This document shows positions 1 through 10,409 of a stretch of DNA of 64,000 nucleotides, piece by piece. How positions within the stretch are numbered: position 1 is the stretch's first letter; the number at the start of each line of letters is the position of its first letter. The notes beneath the pieces are model-generated. The model saw only the letters and a program-made list of their open reading frames with translations. It ran no database searches and was not told the DNA's origin. This stretch comes from Rheum nobile. Lineage: Eukaryota > Streptophyta > Magnoliopsida > Caryophyllales > Polygonaceae. Position numbers and translations under genes: made by a program. The stretch lies in the NCBI GenBank assembly GCA_027886185.1, contig WOAB01000568.1:9308501-9372500 (forward strand), in the 5' to 3' direction.

Positions 1-214
1 AATATATCTTGTATTAAGTCTTCCGCTGTATTTCTGATGTATTTGGAATTATGTTGTAATTCCGAGACTTTGGTTTAAATGAAAGTTATGGTATTTTGTA
101 TCATAACTGTTGTTCGATGATTTATATCAATTGGAAAAGCCTTGGGTGACATCGGACAGTACGTCTGAGGTCACTGGCGGTAATACTTTCAAGAGGTTAT
201 TTGGGGGTGTTATA
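1..214 (+). mobile_element. 3' end of a G-family LTR
   Basis: This stretch matches the last ~215 bp of both LTRs of element G (ending at 53153 and 61274), including the run before the terminal GGGGGTGTT. The final bases read TATA instead of TACA. The LTR continues left of the window. The next bases, ATATC, fit a 5-bp target duplication because the uninterrupted C-family LTR reads ATATC at the same place (1084). It is probably the right end of another G-family copy or a solo LTR. Confidence 0.85.
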
Positions 215-524
215 ATATCCTCCATTGAAGTTCACTTATCCCTCACCTTCATCCAGATCCATCTTCATCGATGACTCCATTTCATCCATCTCCCCTTCAC
301 GTTATTCATTCAAAGCAAACCTCTCTCGGATCTCCCTCGCCAAACCCTCTGCGACCTCTCAGGAGAATCTCCATAACATTCGATTCCCAGATCTAATCAC
401 TATAAATTTTGAGAGATGCAACTAGACTTCGCGATCTAACTCTAGGATTTGGAATCATCCAATTCCGAGTCCGGACGAGAGAGAACGAGCCAGTTGAATC
501 TAGGGCAGAATTCAAGAACCTTGA
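215..524 (+). mobile_element. truncated C-family LTR fragment
   Basis: The sequence is near-identical to 1084-1400 inside the left LTR of element C, so it is part of an older C-family LTR. It is cut on the left by the G-family LTR. On the right it stops about 60 bp short of the usual LTR end, where the next C-family LTR begins at 525. The small ORFs inside it are shared by every C LTR and are not genes. Confidence 0.85.
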
Positions 525-1461
525 TGTGACCCTACCTAGGGTCAATCATAAAGATCGAGAAGATCGACATGCGAAGCTTCACTGGACCCATGAAGGATGT
601 GCAACCCATGATATCCGAGGGAAATTCATTTTGGCTAGAACAACTTGATCATGCCCTAGCCATCCACAAGAAGGACGCGCATCGCCTTGTTTTGCTCGTG
701 ACTTTGATCTTCAAATATTCCAAACTTTATTTATAGTTATTATGCATGTTATCATGTAATAATGGGTTGTGTTAGATTTATTTTTCAGCTGATCATAACT
801 CAAGAGTTATTGTAAGACTCTTCATCTTGCCAAGGCATGTGAAGAGTTAGATAGGAGTTGATTTTGTAAAGCCTATATAAAGGCTTTGTCTCCTTCATTT
901 GTAATCACTTGAAGATCAATCAAAAACCATTTTCTCTCTTGATAATTTTCCCAGAAATTGTCCCTAGCTTGTGCGTTATATCAAGTCTACTCGTGCGTAA
1001 TATCGAGCACCTATCTGATCTTCTCTTTCGGGTTAGTAATATCCCAAAGGTGTTAATCTCTTGTCTTTCTTGGTGGTGCGTCATATCCTCCATTGAAGTT
1101 CACTTATCCCTCACCTTCATCCAGATCCATCTTCATCGACGACTCCATTTCATCCATCTCCCCTTCACGTTATTCATTCAAAGCAAACCTCTCTCGGATC
1201 TCCCTCGCCAAACCCTCTGCAACCTCTCAGGAGAATCTCCATAACATATTATTACCAGATCCAATCACTATCAAATTTTGAAAGTTGTAACTAGACGTCG
1301 CGGTATAACTCTGGGATTTGGAATCATCCAATTCCGAGTCCGGACGAGAGAGAACGAGCCAGTTGAATCCAGAGAGGAATTCAGGAACCTTGCTGACGAT
1401 TCCTTGGAAGGTCTAGGAGCTTTGCCTTGCACCGTGGCACCCTCGATCCTTGCTCTCATCA
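525..1461 (+). repeat. left (5') LTR of element C
   Basis: Starts TGTGACCCTACC and ends CTCTCATCA, directly before a primer binding site. The partner LTR begins at 4073. The 937-bp LTR carries a TATA box at 874. It differs from the right LTR by small indels; for example, the right LTR lacks about 25 bp near 1035-1060. Divergence by eye is a few percent, so the insertion is not very recent. Confidence 0.9.
874..881 (+). promoter_or_regulatory. predicted TATA box of LTR C
   Basis: TATATAAA lies in a GCCTATATAAAGGC context in the middle of the LTR, the usual place for the U3/R transition. The same box is at 4422-4429 in the right LTR. The role is inferred from motif and position only. Confidence 0.6.
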
Positions 1462-1463
1462 TG

Positions 1464-1477
1464 TGGTATCAGAGCCC
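1464..1477 (+). other. primer binding site of element C
   Basis: TGGTATCAGAGCCC lies two bases after the left LTR. This is the standard plant primer site matching the 3' end of initiator tRNA-Met. It fixes the orientation of element C as plus. Confidence 0.85.
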
Positions 1478-2548
1478 ATGAGGTAAAAGCTCTCGAAACC
1501 TTGCTCTTAAGTTGATTAAATTCAAAACTGCAAGCATAGATTCGATCTTCTTGAGTTTTTGAATTTTACTGAAGTTTTCTCCTGAATTTTGTTCTTTTGT
1601 TGCTGTTTTCGCGTCTGAATTTTTGTTGCCTTTCCTGAGAATTGTTGCGTCTAGTTAGTACTCGTTCTCAAGGTTGAAGACGATCCAACCAAGAGTCATA
1701 AACTACCGTCCATCATTAGCTTAATTATTGTGAGTCCTTTAATTAGTTGTAACTCTGCTGAGTTAATTGGCCTGTTAATTAAGCTTGAGTCTTTTCCAGT
1801 TCCAAACAATTTTTGGCTGTTTTATTGCATTAAATTGCTCTTGTTACTGCTTTATTAAGTGTTGAATGTGTGGAGTCTGTTCGATTTAATCTGAACCAAT
1901 CAACAAAAGGATACGGGAAAAGTCGAAGCTTCAAACGTGTGATCCAAGGGATTTAGTGTATATTATACATTAGGAAGCCCAACCTCTTAGTGTATATTAT
2001 TCTATAGGACCTTGTGCTATAAAAAAAACGAAAATAATTTGCAGAATTGCAAAGAAAATCCTAAGACCTTTTCCAAAAGCACAAGACCATAACCCTTACC
2101 TTGTAGAGGTCGTAAAACCCGGACTTGGTTGGAAAAGAATTAGGGCAAGAAAAACTCGGACTCTACGAAAAGCATTTGCGAAAAAGAGGTGGAGCTTAGA
2201 AAAAGTCGAACCCCAAAGCAAAAAATGCCAAGCAAAGACCACTAGGTGACATCTTGAGAATCACACCAAGCCTAAGACTTAGTAGCATCCTTGAGTTGCT
2301 TGTCTCGGGTGGTTGAACAAGTGAAGCAGGTTCAACTTGATTTTTGCGTGTGACTTGAGTTGCAATTTGTCGCCTTGTTTTATTGCCTTCAAAGTAACTG
2401 AGTTTAGGCATCTTAGGTTGTTTCTATTCTCTAGGAACTGCTTGCACACCTGAATTTGCTTAACAAGTGAAGCAGGTTCAACTTGGATTTGTGAGTCCTT
2501 GTGTGAGATGTTGTTCGCTGGACTGAGTTCTTGGTAAAGTGACTTCCA
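1478..2548 (+). other. untranslated leader of element C
   Basis: About 1.07 kb between primer site and first long ORF without convincing coding potential. It contains a short direct repeat (a ~25-base GTGAAGCAGGTTCAACTTG-type unit at about 2320 and 2467) just before the gag-like ORF. No other structure was recognised. Confidence 0.5.
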
Positions 2549-4058
2549 ATGGAGTTCCGACGACAAGAAATCATGGAGATGTCTGAATTGGGTCGAATGC
2601 CAATAAGGGATTATCTTTACTTTCGGGATTATGGTGCTTCATGTAGGGAGATTCGACCACGTGTATACCCTAACTCCAACACTCACACGAGCACCTACAA
2701 GGATTTTCACAACCAAGGTAATAGACCAAGGAACATGCCTCCAAGGAGCCAATCTTATGGAGACTATGGCTATGGAGATGAAGAAAGATGGCACTCCCCA
2801 ACAAGGTATCAAATTGTCCCTTCTTTTGAACGTTATTATCATTCTTCTTCTAACCCTTCCGTGCAGACCAAGAGAGTCTATGACTCATCAAAATCATGTT
2901 TTAGCACGTCCAAGGGCAGAGAAAGAGTGACCCTGCAACCCCGAATTAGAACACGTGACATTGTGTGTGTTATGTGTGAAGGGCAAGGACATTTGGCTGA
3001 CATTTGCCCTAATCGCTACTACATATACAAGGGGAAGGATGATGAGATACCATGCTTCGAGAGAGATGTCATCATGGCTGCTTCATGTGAGTCCCCACCA
3101 AGAGTCCAAGCGACATGTGAAGAACTTCTACCAAGGTTGGATGAACCGAAGCCAACCAGAGCCTCTCCCAATGGCTGAGCCAGCCAAATGTGATGAAGAG
3201 CTCAAGGCAGAACTATGTTAGCCTCCTATTATCATTGAAGAGGAGCTAAGGCGAAAAGAAAAAGAGGAGAAAACCTTGGAACCATCTCCAACTCCTCCAA
3301 GAAGCAATTTTCGGCCTACCATCAAGCGAACCTCTTTAACTTCACTAGCTACTCCATGGACGGACCAGACACATATGGTTCCTTCAGGTTTGCCTTTCTT
3401 ACTACAAGAAGAGGTCGAGACTAAGGATGAGAAGCCTCTTGAAAATTCTGTTTGTGGCCAAGAAGAGAAGGATGTTCCATTCAAGAATAACTCTAGGGGA
3501 GTATCTCTTGGCCCTACTTTATCTATTCTTTTTCCCTTGCGTCAAACTGAGTATTTTTCAAGGGTTATAGAATGTCAAGTTCATGAATCTATTTTTGTTG
3601 GTAGAACTAGAAATTCTTTCATACATCATAGTTTTATTGCACAATTCATGACTTGTTGGATGCATCTAGTTCATCATGAGCATGAATATAGGACATTGAA
3701 GTTGTTGCATTTAGTTTTTGCATGTAGAACTAGGCATTCATTTGGGCATCATTGTTCTCATTCGCAATTCTTGTGGCATGAGAAAAAAATGGTCCTATGC
3801 ATTGTATTTGTTGTAAAGTATGTCATGTACATCTCATGTTCTATACTTAAGCACATCTTTTGGCTAAAGCTGGGAAATACTTGTGCATGGAAATTCATCC
3901 ATGGATACTCAATGGAACTAATCATGTTCACTTACATGTACACTGCTTTCCCTAAAGACGTCTTGGTCCCTCATTTCCTTGTTTTTCTTTGTGCAGTTTT
4001 GTGTGCTCTAAAGCTATTTCCTAAAGTGCACTTGGATTCGAGGACGAATCCTTTTTAA
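2549..4058 (+). pseudogene. broken gag-like ORF joined to the end of pol, element C
   Basis: The ORF opens at ATG 2549 and runs 209 codons to 3178. At about residue 139 it has a CCHC zinc knuckle (CVMCEGQGHLADIC), typical of retrotransposon Gag nucleocapsid. Coding character continues in another frame (a shift between about 3150 and 3178), with a TAG at 3219-3221, and then a 260-codon stretch (3276-4058). That stretch ends in a Leu-Asp-Ser-Arg-Thr-Asn-Pro-Phe tail, resembling the extreme C-terminus of plant Ty3/gypsy polyproteins, directly before the polypurine tract. No protease, reverse transcriptase, RNase H or integrase motif lies between. I read this as an internal deletion joining gag to the polyprotein end, followed by decay. 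Lineage is unassigned. Confidence 0.65.
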
Positions 4059-4072
4059 GGAAGGGAGGATGA
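4057..4072 (+). other. polypurine tract of element C
   Basis: AAGGAAGGGAGGATGA immediately precedes the right LTR, as expected for the plus-strand priming site of an LTR retrotransposon. Confidence 0.8.
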
Positions 4073-4969
4073 TGTGACCCTGCCTAGGGTCAATCATAAA
4101 GATCGAGAAGATCAACATGCAAAGCTTCACTGGACCCATGAAGGATGTGCAACCCATGATATCCGAGGGAAATTCATTTTGGCTAGAACAACTTGATCAT
4201 GCCCCAGCCATCCACAAGAAGGACGCGCATCGCTTTGTTTTGCTCGTGCCTTTGATCTTCAAATATTCCAAACTTTATTATTAGTTATTATGCATGTTAT
4301 CACGTAATAATGGGTTGTGTTAGATTTATTTTTCAGCTGATCATAACTCAAGAGTTATTGTAAGACTCTTCATCTTGCCAAGGCATGCGAAGAGTTAGAT
4401 AGGAGTTGGTTTTGTAAAGCCTATATAAAGGCTTTGTCTCCTTCATTTGTAATCACTTGAAGATCAATAAAAAACCAGCTTCTCTCTTGATAATTTTCCC
4501 AGAAATTTTCCCTAGCTTGTGCATTATATCAAGTCTGCTCGTGCGTAATATCGAGCACCTATCTGATCTTCTCTTTCGAGTGATCTCTTGTCTTCCTTGG
4601 TGGTGCGTCATATCCTCCATTGAAGTTCACTTATCCATCACCTTCATCTAGATCCATCTTCATCGACGACTCTATTTCATCCATCTCCCCTTCACGTTAT
4701 TCATTCAAAGCAAACCTCTCTCGGATCTCCCTCGCCAAACCCTCTGCGACCTCTCAGGAGAATCTCCATTACATCCGATTCCCAGATCCAATCACTAGCG
4801 AATTTTGAGAGATGCAACTAGACTTCCCGATCTAACTCTGGGTATTGGAATCATCCAATTCCGAGTCCGGACGAGAGATCGAGAACGAGCCAGTTGAATC
4901 CAAGGCGGAATTCAGGAACCTTGCTGACAATTCCTTGGAAGGTCTAGAAGCTTTGTCTTGCACCGTGGC
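4073..4969 (+). repeat. right (3') LTR of element C, interrupted by array A
   Basis: Starts TGTGACCCTGCC and matches the left LTR to the GTGGC at 4965-4969. The missing last 23 bp (ACCCTCGATCC... to CTCATCA) lie at 44306-44328, beyond array A. The predicted TATA box is at 4422-4429. Confidence 0.9.
4965..4969. other. left target-site duplication of array A (GTGGC)
   Basis: GTGGC here and at 44301-44305 bracket the 39.3-kb array, while the intact C LTR has it once (in CACCGTGGCACCC near 1434). Everything from 4970 to 44300 therefore descends from one insertion event plus later rearrangement and nested insertions. Confidence 0.9.
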
Positions 4970-6433
4970 TATAACACCCCCAACTTATGTCGGTAGTACC
5001 ACACGCCAGTGACCTCAAACGTTAATGTCCAAAGTCACCCCAGGCTTTAATCGGAACAATTAAGCTTAAATACATACGTAAATATTAAATATCGAAAGAA
5101 AAGCGGAAGATATTTTAAATGAATAAGACTTAACCTTTTTACTAAGAATCATCGCGTAAAATGAGAAGGACGGTTTTACAACAAAGTATAATGACAGCGG
5201 AAGACTTTTAAATTACAACAGAAGACTTTTAAACATAGTCCTAATTACATGACTATGTACTACATTTGTTTCAAATTAAACAGACACGCCTTGGAAATAT
5301 TACTTCTTAAAACGCAAACTTCATCTGCAAGCCTTCTCTTCGATTGGTTACTTCAAATCGCCGGGGACCCACCACTGATGTGCCGTATAGGACGGATGAC
5401 ACCAGCCAACCATGAAAGGAATAAAACTGAGTTGGTTAGTCTAATGAAAGACTATGCAAGGGTGAAAACAGAATGGTTCAAGCGATCGTAACCATTTTAC
5501 TATCATTGTCCCTCGAATAATAACTGAAGGGACGATACATAACCTGGAACTTTCACAGAATTATAAAAAAAAGATATGCATTGAAAAGAAGACTCCAACG
5601 AAATTGAGTCTTATAGGAAACGTATGAAAATTGTTTGGGAAAGTTAAGTTTTCACACAAGTTTAAAACACGACCTTGATTATTTGGGTTCACGACCAACC
5701 TCACCGCGCAATGCGAATCCAGATTGGAAAGAAGACTTACTCTAACAAGAGTCCGGGTGGTTTCCACGTTGTACTCTTCGCCCGAGGGTATATTAATTAT
5801 GTGCATAACAACACTTATCTTATTTAATTCCAAAACATACATTCACGTTACAGCTTTTAGTTCAGATCATCTCGATACGAGAGATATTTTGGGAAGGAAT
5901 CCCGATTGTTGGCACCGACTGAGTGCACTTACCCTGAATAAGGGTACGGTCATGACCAGAAGTACTAGGGCAAAATCCTCTTAATACTAGTTATAAAGAT
6001 ACGACTAGACCTCGTAAGGTACATAGCGTTCCTACGAATACTCGTTCTAACTACACATGAGTTCACACATAAATCCACACCAAAATCCATTACGGTAATA
6101 TCATGAAGAACTATATAATAGCGTTGTTTCTAGCAATATATATAACCTATTATAGATTCATATTTAAACACATTGTTTTATCAAATCTGTTTTCAAACTT
6201 AAAACAACAATTTTATTCCATCTTAATTAACAATCAAATAATTGATAATAAGGGGAAACATGGAATAATGAGCAAGAGCGAACCTCCACTTGCCTTTAGT
6301 TTAGACGAATGAAGAGATCGGGTTCGAGATCTGGAACTTGAATCTGAGTACGGATTCCTACGACGACGACGAGTTATAAGACAGAACCCTAAGTTAGATA
6401 CGAAACAAAGATACGAAACGAAACAAAGGGAAA

Positions 6434-6560
6434 AAGGCCTGAGCCGCGGCCGTGGTTACCATGGCCGCAATCGCGCTTGCTGGGCAAAGCCGCGGTCGTG
6501 GTTTTCTGGGCCAAGCCCGCGGTCGCGGTGGATGGAGCCGCGGTCGCGGATCTCCATCCC
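6434..6560 (-). repeat. GC-rich word cluster downstream of the TATA box, LTR A1
   Basis: Several copies of CCGCGGTCGCGG-like words (for example CCGCGGCCGTGG, CCGCGGTCGTGG and GCCGCGGTCGCGGATC) occur within about 125 bp of otherwise AT-rich LTR. On the minus strand this lies about 240-360 bp downstream of the predicted TATA box, in the transcribed part. Equivalent clusters are near 21581-21720, 34080-34215 and 43500-43640. Confidence 0.7.
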
Positions 6561-6793
6561 GACGCGAGGCTGGGGCGGCTTCGAAGCCTTACCGACGACG
6601 ACGAAGAGGCTTCCACTCCACTTCTGAACCACCGCGTATCACCACCACTCCAAGGATCACTCACAAGCCACGAGCGACCTTCGACGACCACCAAAACTCC
6701 GGCGACGAGCAACTCCGGTGAATGACACAAGAACTTTTGAAGAGAAGAAGATGGAGCTGAGATAGATGAAGTGAATGGCTGCCAAAAGCTCCC

Positions 6794-6800
6794 TTTTATA
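6794..6800 (-). promoter_or_regulatory. predicted TATA box of LTR A1
   Basis: On the minus strand the sequence reads CCTATAAAAGGGAGC. The same box is conserved in A2 (21954-21960) and A4 (43874-43880), with a one-base variant in A3 near 34455. The role is inferred. Confidence 0.6.
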
Positions 6801-6930
6801 GGCATGGAGGAGAAAAAGTTCACCCCACACCGACAAACCAAACGATCCAGCCCTTCCGGCATTAGGAGCACGAGGAGAAAGCCGATCGTCGACCTTCTGG
6901 AAGTTGGCGAAGAAGGCGAACAGAAGGCTC

Positions 6931-7060
6931 TCGCGGTCGCGGTTTCAGAACCGCTATCGCGGTTTACCCAGACCAAACCGCGCCCGCGATTTCAAAACCG
7001 CAGTCGCGGATCTGCCGTGCTCGTGCTCCTGGCCCTTGCTCGCGGGTTTGATCGCGGACT
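6931..7060 (-). repeat. GC-rich word cluster upstream of the TATA box, LTR A1
   Basis: Words of the type AACCGCGATCGCGGTT (a perfect 16-bp palindrome in A3), AACCGCGCCCGCG and AAACCGCAGTCGCGGATC are strung together 130-260 bp upstream of the minus-strand TATA box. The equivalents are about 22092-22200 (A2), 34590-34720 (A3) and 44010-44110 (A4). They are CpG-dense, and copies differ mostly by CG to CA or TG changes. Confidence 0.7.
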
Positions 7061-7240
7061 TTGCTAAACTCTGGTTTTAGCATTCCTCAATTAAGTTTAA
7101 GACCCCGTAATATTTAGACGTATACGAACTCGTTCAAAAGGTCCTTACAGAGGTTACAAAAAATTCCTAACACGTCTTGCTTACAAAACGAATGTTTCAA
7201 AATTACCCAAATACCCTTACTAAAATTGAGGGTTATTACA

Positions 7241-7262
7241 CTACTACCCCCTTAAAAATAGT
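7241..7262 (-). other. polypurine tract of array A next to LTR A1
   Basis: Read on the minus strand, a TTTTTAAGGGGGTAGTAG tract abuts the TGTAATAACCC start of the LTR. The tract is repeated beside A2 (22401-22422) and A3 (35214-35235). Confidence 0.75.
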
Positions 7263-9459
7263 TTCGACCCCAAAACTAGCACTACCAAGATAGAGGTATC
7301 GGTCTTCACATTAATCTCTCCATTTGAGTTTAGTATCCTCAACTATTTCGTACTTAAAATTAATCCTAGGAAAGTCGATCTGTTTCCTCAACCATGACAT
7401 CCATCATATGTCTCGTTTCCATATATTAACTCGTATGCCGACTCTCAATATACTCACAAGATCATGATTACCTTAGAATCATAGTCTCCAAAAATGATCA
7501 CACGATTTTAATACACCTTAAGCTTGAGAATACACATTTTCTTTCAACTTTTCTCTTTATAAACAACTCTCAAAGTTCATACCTTATCTTCCTTAAGTTG
7601 ATATCCTTAAATAATTTTGTCTTCGTAACCTATATCACCAAAGTCGAACTATTTATTCGATCAGGATTCCACCTACTACATACTGCCTTCGTTCGTTACC
7701 CTCATTAGAATCGATATATTCATCCACAAGATTATGATTACCTTAATCAGAGTATCCATTTTAGTCTCCAATATAATTTCGCTATTATGCCCTAATCATC
7801 ATAAAGATCTTGATATCCTCAAGCAGAAGAATACAATATTTCCTTACCAACTTTCCTTCGATGATCAGATCTTCAAAGTACATACATACAATTCACTTAT
7901 ACCCCAAACTTAGTACCCCCAATTGTCATATCGGCTTACTCTTTACATATGCACCTCATTCATTTCATTATTTACCTTAATTAAATTTGGCCCTTATGCC
8001 AACTATTAACCCAAAAATCTTTCCATTAATTAGGCTCTTAACATAAGATCTTTAAGATTCCTTAATCCTTTTTACAATTAACCGCACAACATGTTATTCA
8101 TGTTTTCCTCAAACATGATGCTAATTAATCCGTTAATCATGATTATAATCAGTCACCTTATTCATCTAACATGTGTTATAAGATTACCTTAATAGACATA
8201 GATCACTTTTTCATCAAGTCCATTTGATAAAATCCATACACTTACGTTATCCCTTACTATTTAATCCATCCAAATTACAACAAACGTTTCCCGACTGAGT
8301 TGCCTATAAATCCTTACATACTTAATCGTCCTCACACAATTTATTATCACAAATTAAGCAACCTTTTTGCTTTACCGAAATTTACTATTTACCCAAGACT
8401 TAATCGTCTTAATACTCTTATGTCCTCATATCATTATATCATTTCTTTAAGAAAGCCTTATAACGAAACCTCAAATAGGTCTTCCGAAATAATACTTATG
8501 ATTTTGCACACTTAGCTTTTCCAAAAGGTTTTAACACTAGTCCCACAAGGTACGCACTCGCTTATAAACCCCACAATTATAGCTCTTAATTTTAGAGTAT
8601 ACTCCAGATCGTATTAGAGTACGATCATTTTAGAGAAAACCAACTCCTTATGAAATATCTCTCTTATACATTTATTCACTTAAATATATAATTTATACAA
8701 CTCCCTCATCTAATGCTCAGAGTACGCACATGAGGAATAACCTCAAACTCCATAGAACATTACTACACCCACAAAATGCTTATTGCAAGGAATCCTTACA
8801 ACATTAACCTCTCGAGACAATGCTCATGAATTCGAGCAAAGGGGACAAATAATGTCAATACCCAACTTGACATTATTTCAAGAAAATAGAGGGGTTCTTA
8901 CGAATAATTTCAACCTCAAAACTAGCGCTAATAAGGTAGGGAACAACCACACATGTCCCAACCCAACACTGTCCTTTATGAGTCCAAACAGTCTTTATCA
9001 ACTCGTGACATGTACTACTTTTGGCACTCAAGGATTCTCATATGGACGAACAACTTGCAAAAGTAACGAATCTAGTAATTTTCAGAACAAGAAAACACTT
9101 CTTTATTATTCGAAACATTACAATAAAACGACTGACATAATGTCAAACAGACAGATTGCTAAACTATGGAGATTATCGACACCAGTCATCGCTCCTTATT
9201 CATCAAGTGTATAACTCGAGATTCACACTATTCGCTTTGATTAAATTTAGCATTTATGCCCATCTCTAACTCAAAACTTTTTCCAAGGAAAATTTAACAT
9301 TCAAATAATTCATCTCTAACTTAAGACCCTTATTCTGCTCAAAATAATCACACAATATTTTATCCCTATTCTCCTCAAACACGATTTTGATAATTCCTTT
9401 AACACGTTTATGATAAATCATTTTATTTTATCCAAAATGTGTCACAAGGTCACCTTAAT
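7263..9459 (-). other. non-coding internal region of array A, 3' part
   Basis: About 2.2 kb of AT-rich sequence without any recognisable gag, protease, reverse transcriptase or integrase motif on either strand. It is repeated at 22423-24606 and partly at 41925-43105. The longest ORFs (for example 8783-9214) are not preserved in the second copy, which argues against coding. Confidence 0.75.
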
Positions 9460-9468
9460 AATTATAAA
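9460..9468. other. left 9-bp target duplication of element M (AATTATAAA)
   Basis: AATTATAAA here and at 18183-18191 flank element M. The paralogous site without M (around 24605-24617) has it once. Nine-base duplications are characteristic of Mutator-like transposons. Confidence 0.85.
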
Positions 9469-9555
9469 GGCGTATTAGCAAGGACACCAAATTTTTAAAG
9501 CCAACTTGCAAAAAACCCATCTTTTGAAAAGTATTGTAAAACTACCAGATTTCTG
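9469..9555 (+). repeat. left terminal inverted repeat of element M
   Basis: Starts GGCGTATTAGCAAGG. It aligns imperfectly, at roughly two thirds of positions by eye, with the reverse complement of 18096-18182. Long degenerate terminal inverted repeats fit the Mutator superfamily. Confidence 0.65.
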
Positions 9556-9774
9556 TTATTCTTGCAATTAATAAGGGTTCAATTTATCTTTTCTTTTAAA
9601 TATAAATATCAGATAAAGCATTAAAATTTCTAAAAGTAAAAGATAAAAGAAAATCTTATTCTAGTAATATAACCCTAATTAATCTCACATCTCACCTGGT
9701 TCGTCGTCCCCTTTTTATCCTCTGTTCCAGCCCCTCTTTTTCCTCTATTTCAGCCCTCTTTCTCCTCTGTCGGT

Positions 9775-10031
9775 GGCGGTGCTCGCGATTCCCTCCTCCC
9801 TGTTCTCAAGGACCTCGACCGCCCCTACGATCCCTTCCCCTTCATCGGATGGAACCGCCACGTCGAGACGATCTTCGCCGCGCTCTTTCGCTCGATTCCC
9901 GAGGTTCGTTATCGGCGCGAGTGTCTCAGGACTCTAGACAACGGCGTCGTTGCTCTCGATTGGGCCGCCGGCGACGATCGCTACTTGCCGGCCGATTCGC
10001 CTTGGTGGTGGCTACCCAGACTTCGCGGGGG
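9775..10031 (+). pseudogene. captured fragment of an EMB8-like alpha/beta-hydrolase gene
   Basis: Reading from GGC at 9775 gives an open stretch containing RPYDPFPFIGWNRHVETIFA, then an Arg-Arg-Glu-Cys-Leu-Arg-Thr block and VALDWAAGDDRYLPADSP. These match the conserved N-terminal part of plant embryogenesis-associated protein EMB8 (alpha/beta-hydrolase superfamily), from memory of the family. The similarity fades after a leucine-proline, Gly-Gly-rich stretch near 10031, and a TGA follows in frame at 10078-10080. The catalytic Ser, Asp and His regions are absent, so it cannot be an active hydrolase. High GC and conserved residues contrast with the AT-rich surroundings, as expected for exon capture. 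Confidence 0.7.
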
Positions 10032-10097
10032 GAGGCGGAGGCGGCGTGGGGGAGGGAGGGAGCGAGGTGGGGGAAGTTGAGGACGGGGTGACGCCCT

Positions 10098-10409
10098 TGA
10101 CGGCGATGGCGACTCCGTCCATGATCTTGAGCACGCGAAGCTCCTCCTCAACTCTATCCTCCATGATCGGAAGCCCCCCGGCGTCCCCGCCTGGAAATCG
10201 GCCTGCTCCGCCACCGGCATCCCATACCGGGAGAATGATGCAAGCTTTTACCCAAGTTCTGTAACAATGTCTGTCAAAATCTTCCGATGTTGGTTTGTGA
10301 AAGTTCTGGAACTTATCTTCTCATTTCTTCAATCTACATTTGCAGATACAGTACTCCTGATGATGCAGGATACTTGAAGCTACTGCAACAACTAAGGAGT
10401 GGAGATTGT
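10098..10409 (+). pseudogene. second captured gene fragment, product not recognised
   Basis: One frame from about 10100 reads Asp-rich then HAKLLLNSILHDRKPPGVPA, WKSACSATGIPYRENDASFY and SVKIF. A plausible intron follows (GTTTGTGAAA near 10291 to TTTGCAG at about 10345), then an exon-like stretch YSTPDDAGYLKLLQQLRSGD ending in TGA. The compact reading, codon-like composition and splice-like borders suggest the 3' end of a captured host gene. I do not recognise the family and cannot rule out chance in GC-rich DNA. The EMB8 fragment ends just upstream in another frame. Confidence 0.45.

Larger units (their letters stand above)
4970..7240 (-). repeat. LTR A1 (3' LTR on the minus strand)
   Basis: A 2271-bp LTR; its left edge reads TATAACACCCCC where A2 has TGTAACACCCCC. 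The minus-strand predicted TATA box is at 6794-6800. Two clusters of GC-rich words (about 6434-6560 and 6931-7060) flank it. Long ORFs across the clusters come from GC-rich repeats that lack stops; they are not conserved as proteins between A1-A4. Confidence 0.9.

Noticed and set aside
6389..6976. Long minus-strand ORFs across the GC clusters of LTRs A1-A4 (also 21528-22031, 34036-34596, 43643-44143)
   Set aside because: GC-rich repeats lack stop codons by composition. The reading frame is not preserved between A1-A4, the sequence is an LTR, and plus-strand frames are equally open.
8783..9214. 143-codon plus-strand ORF in the interior of array A as a possible gag
   Set aside because: No capsid or zinc-knuckle motif, wrong strand relative to the element, and the second copy (near 24000-24320) breaks the frame.
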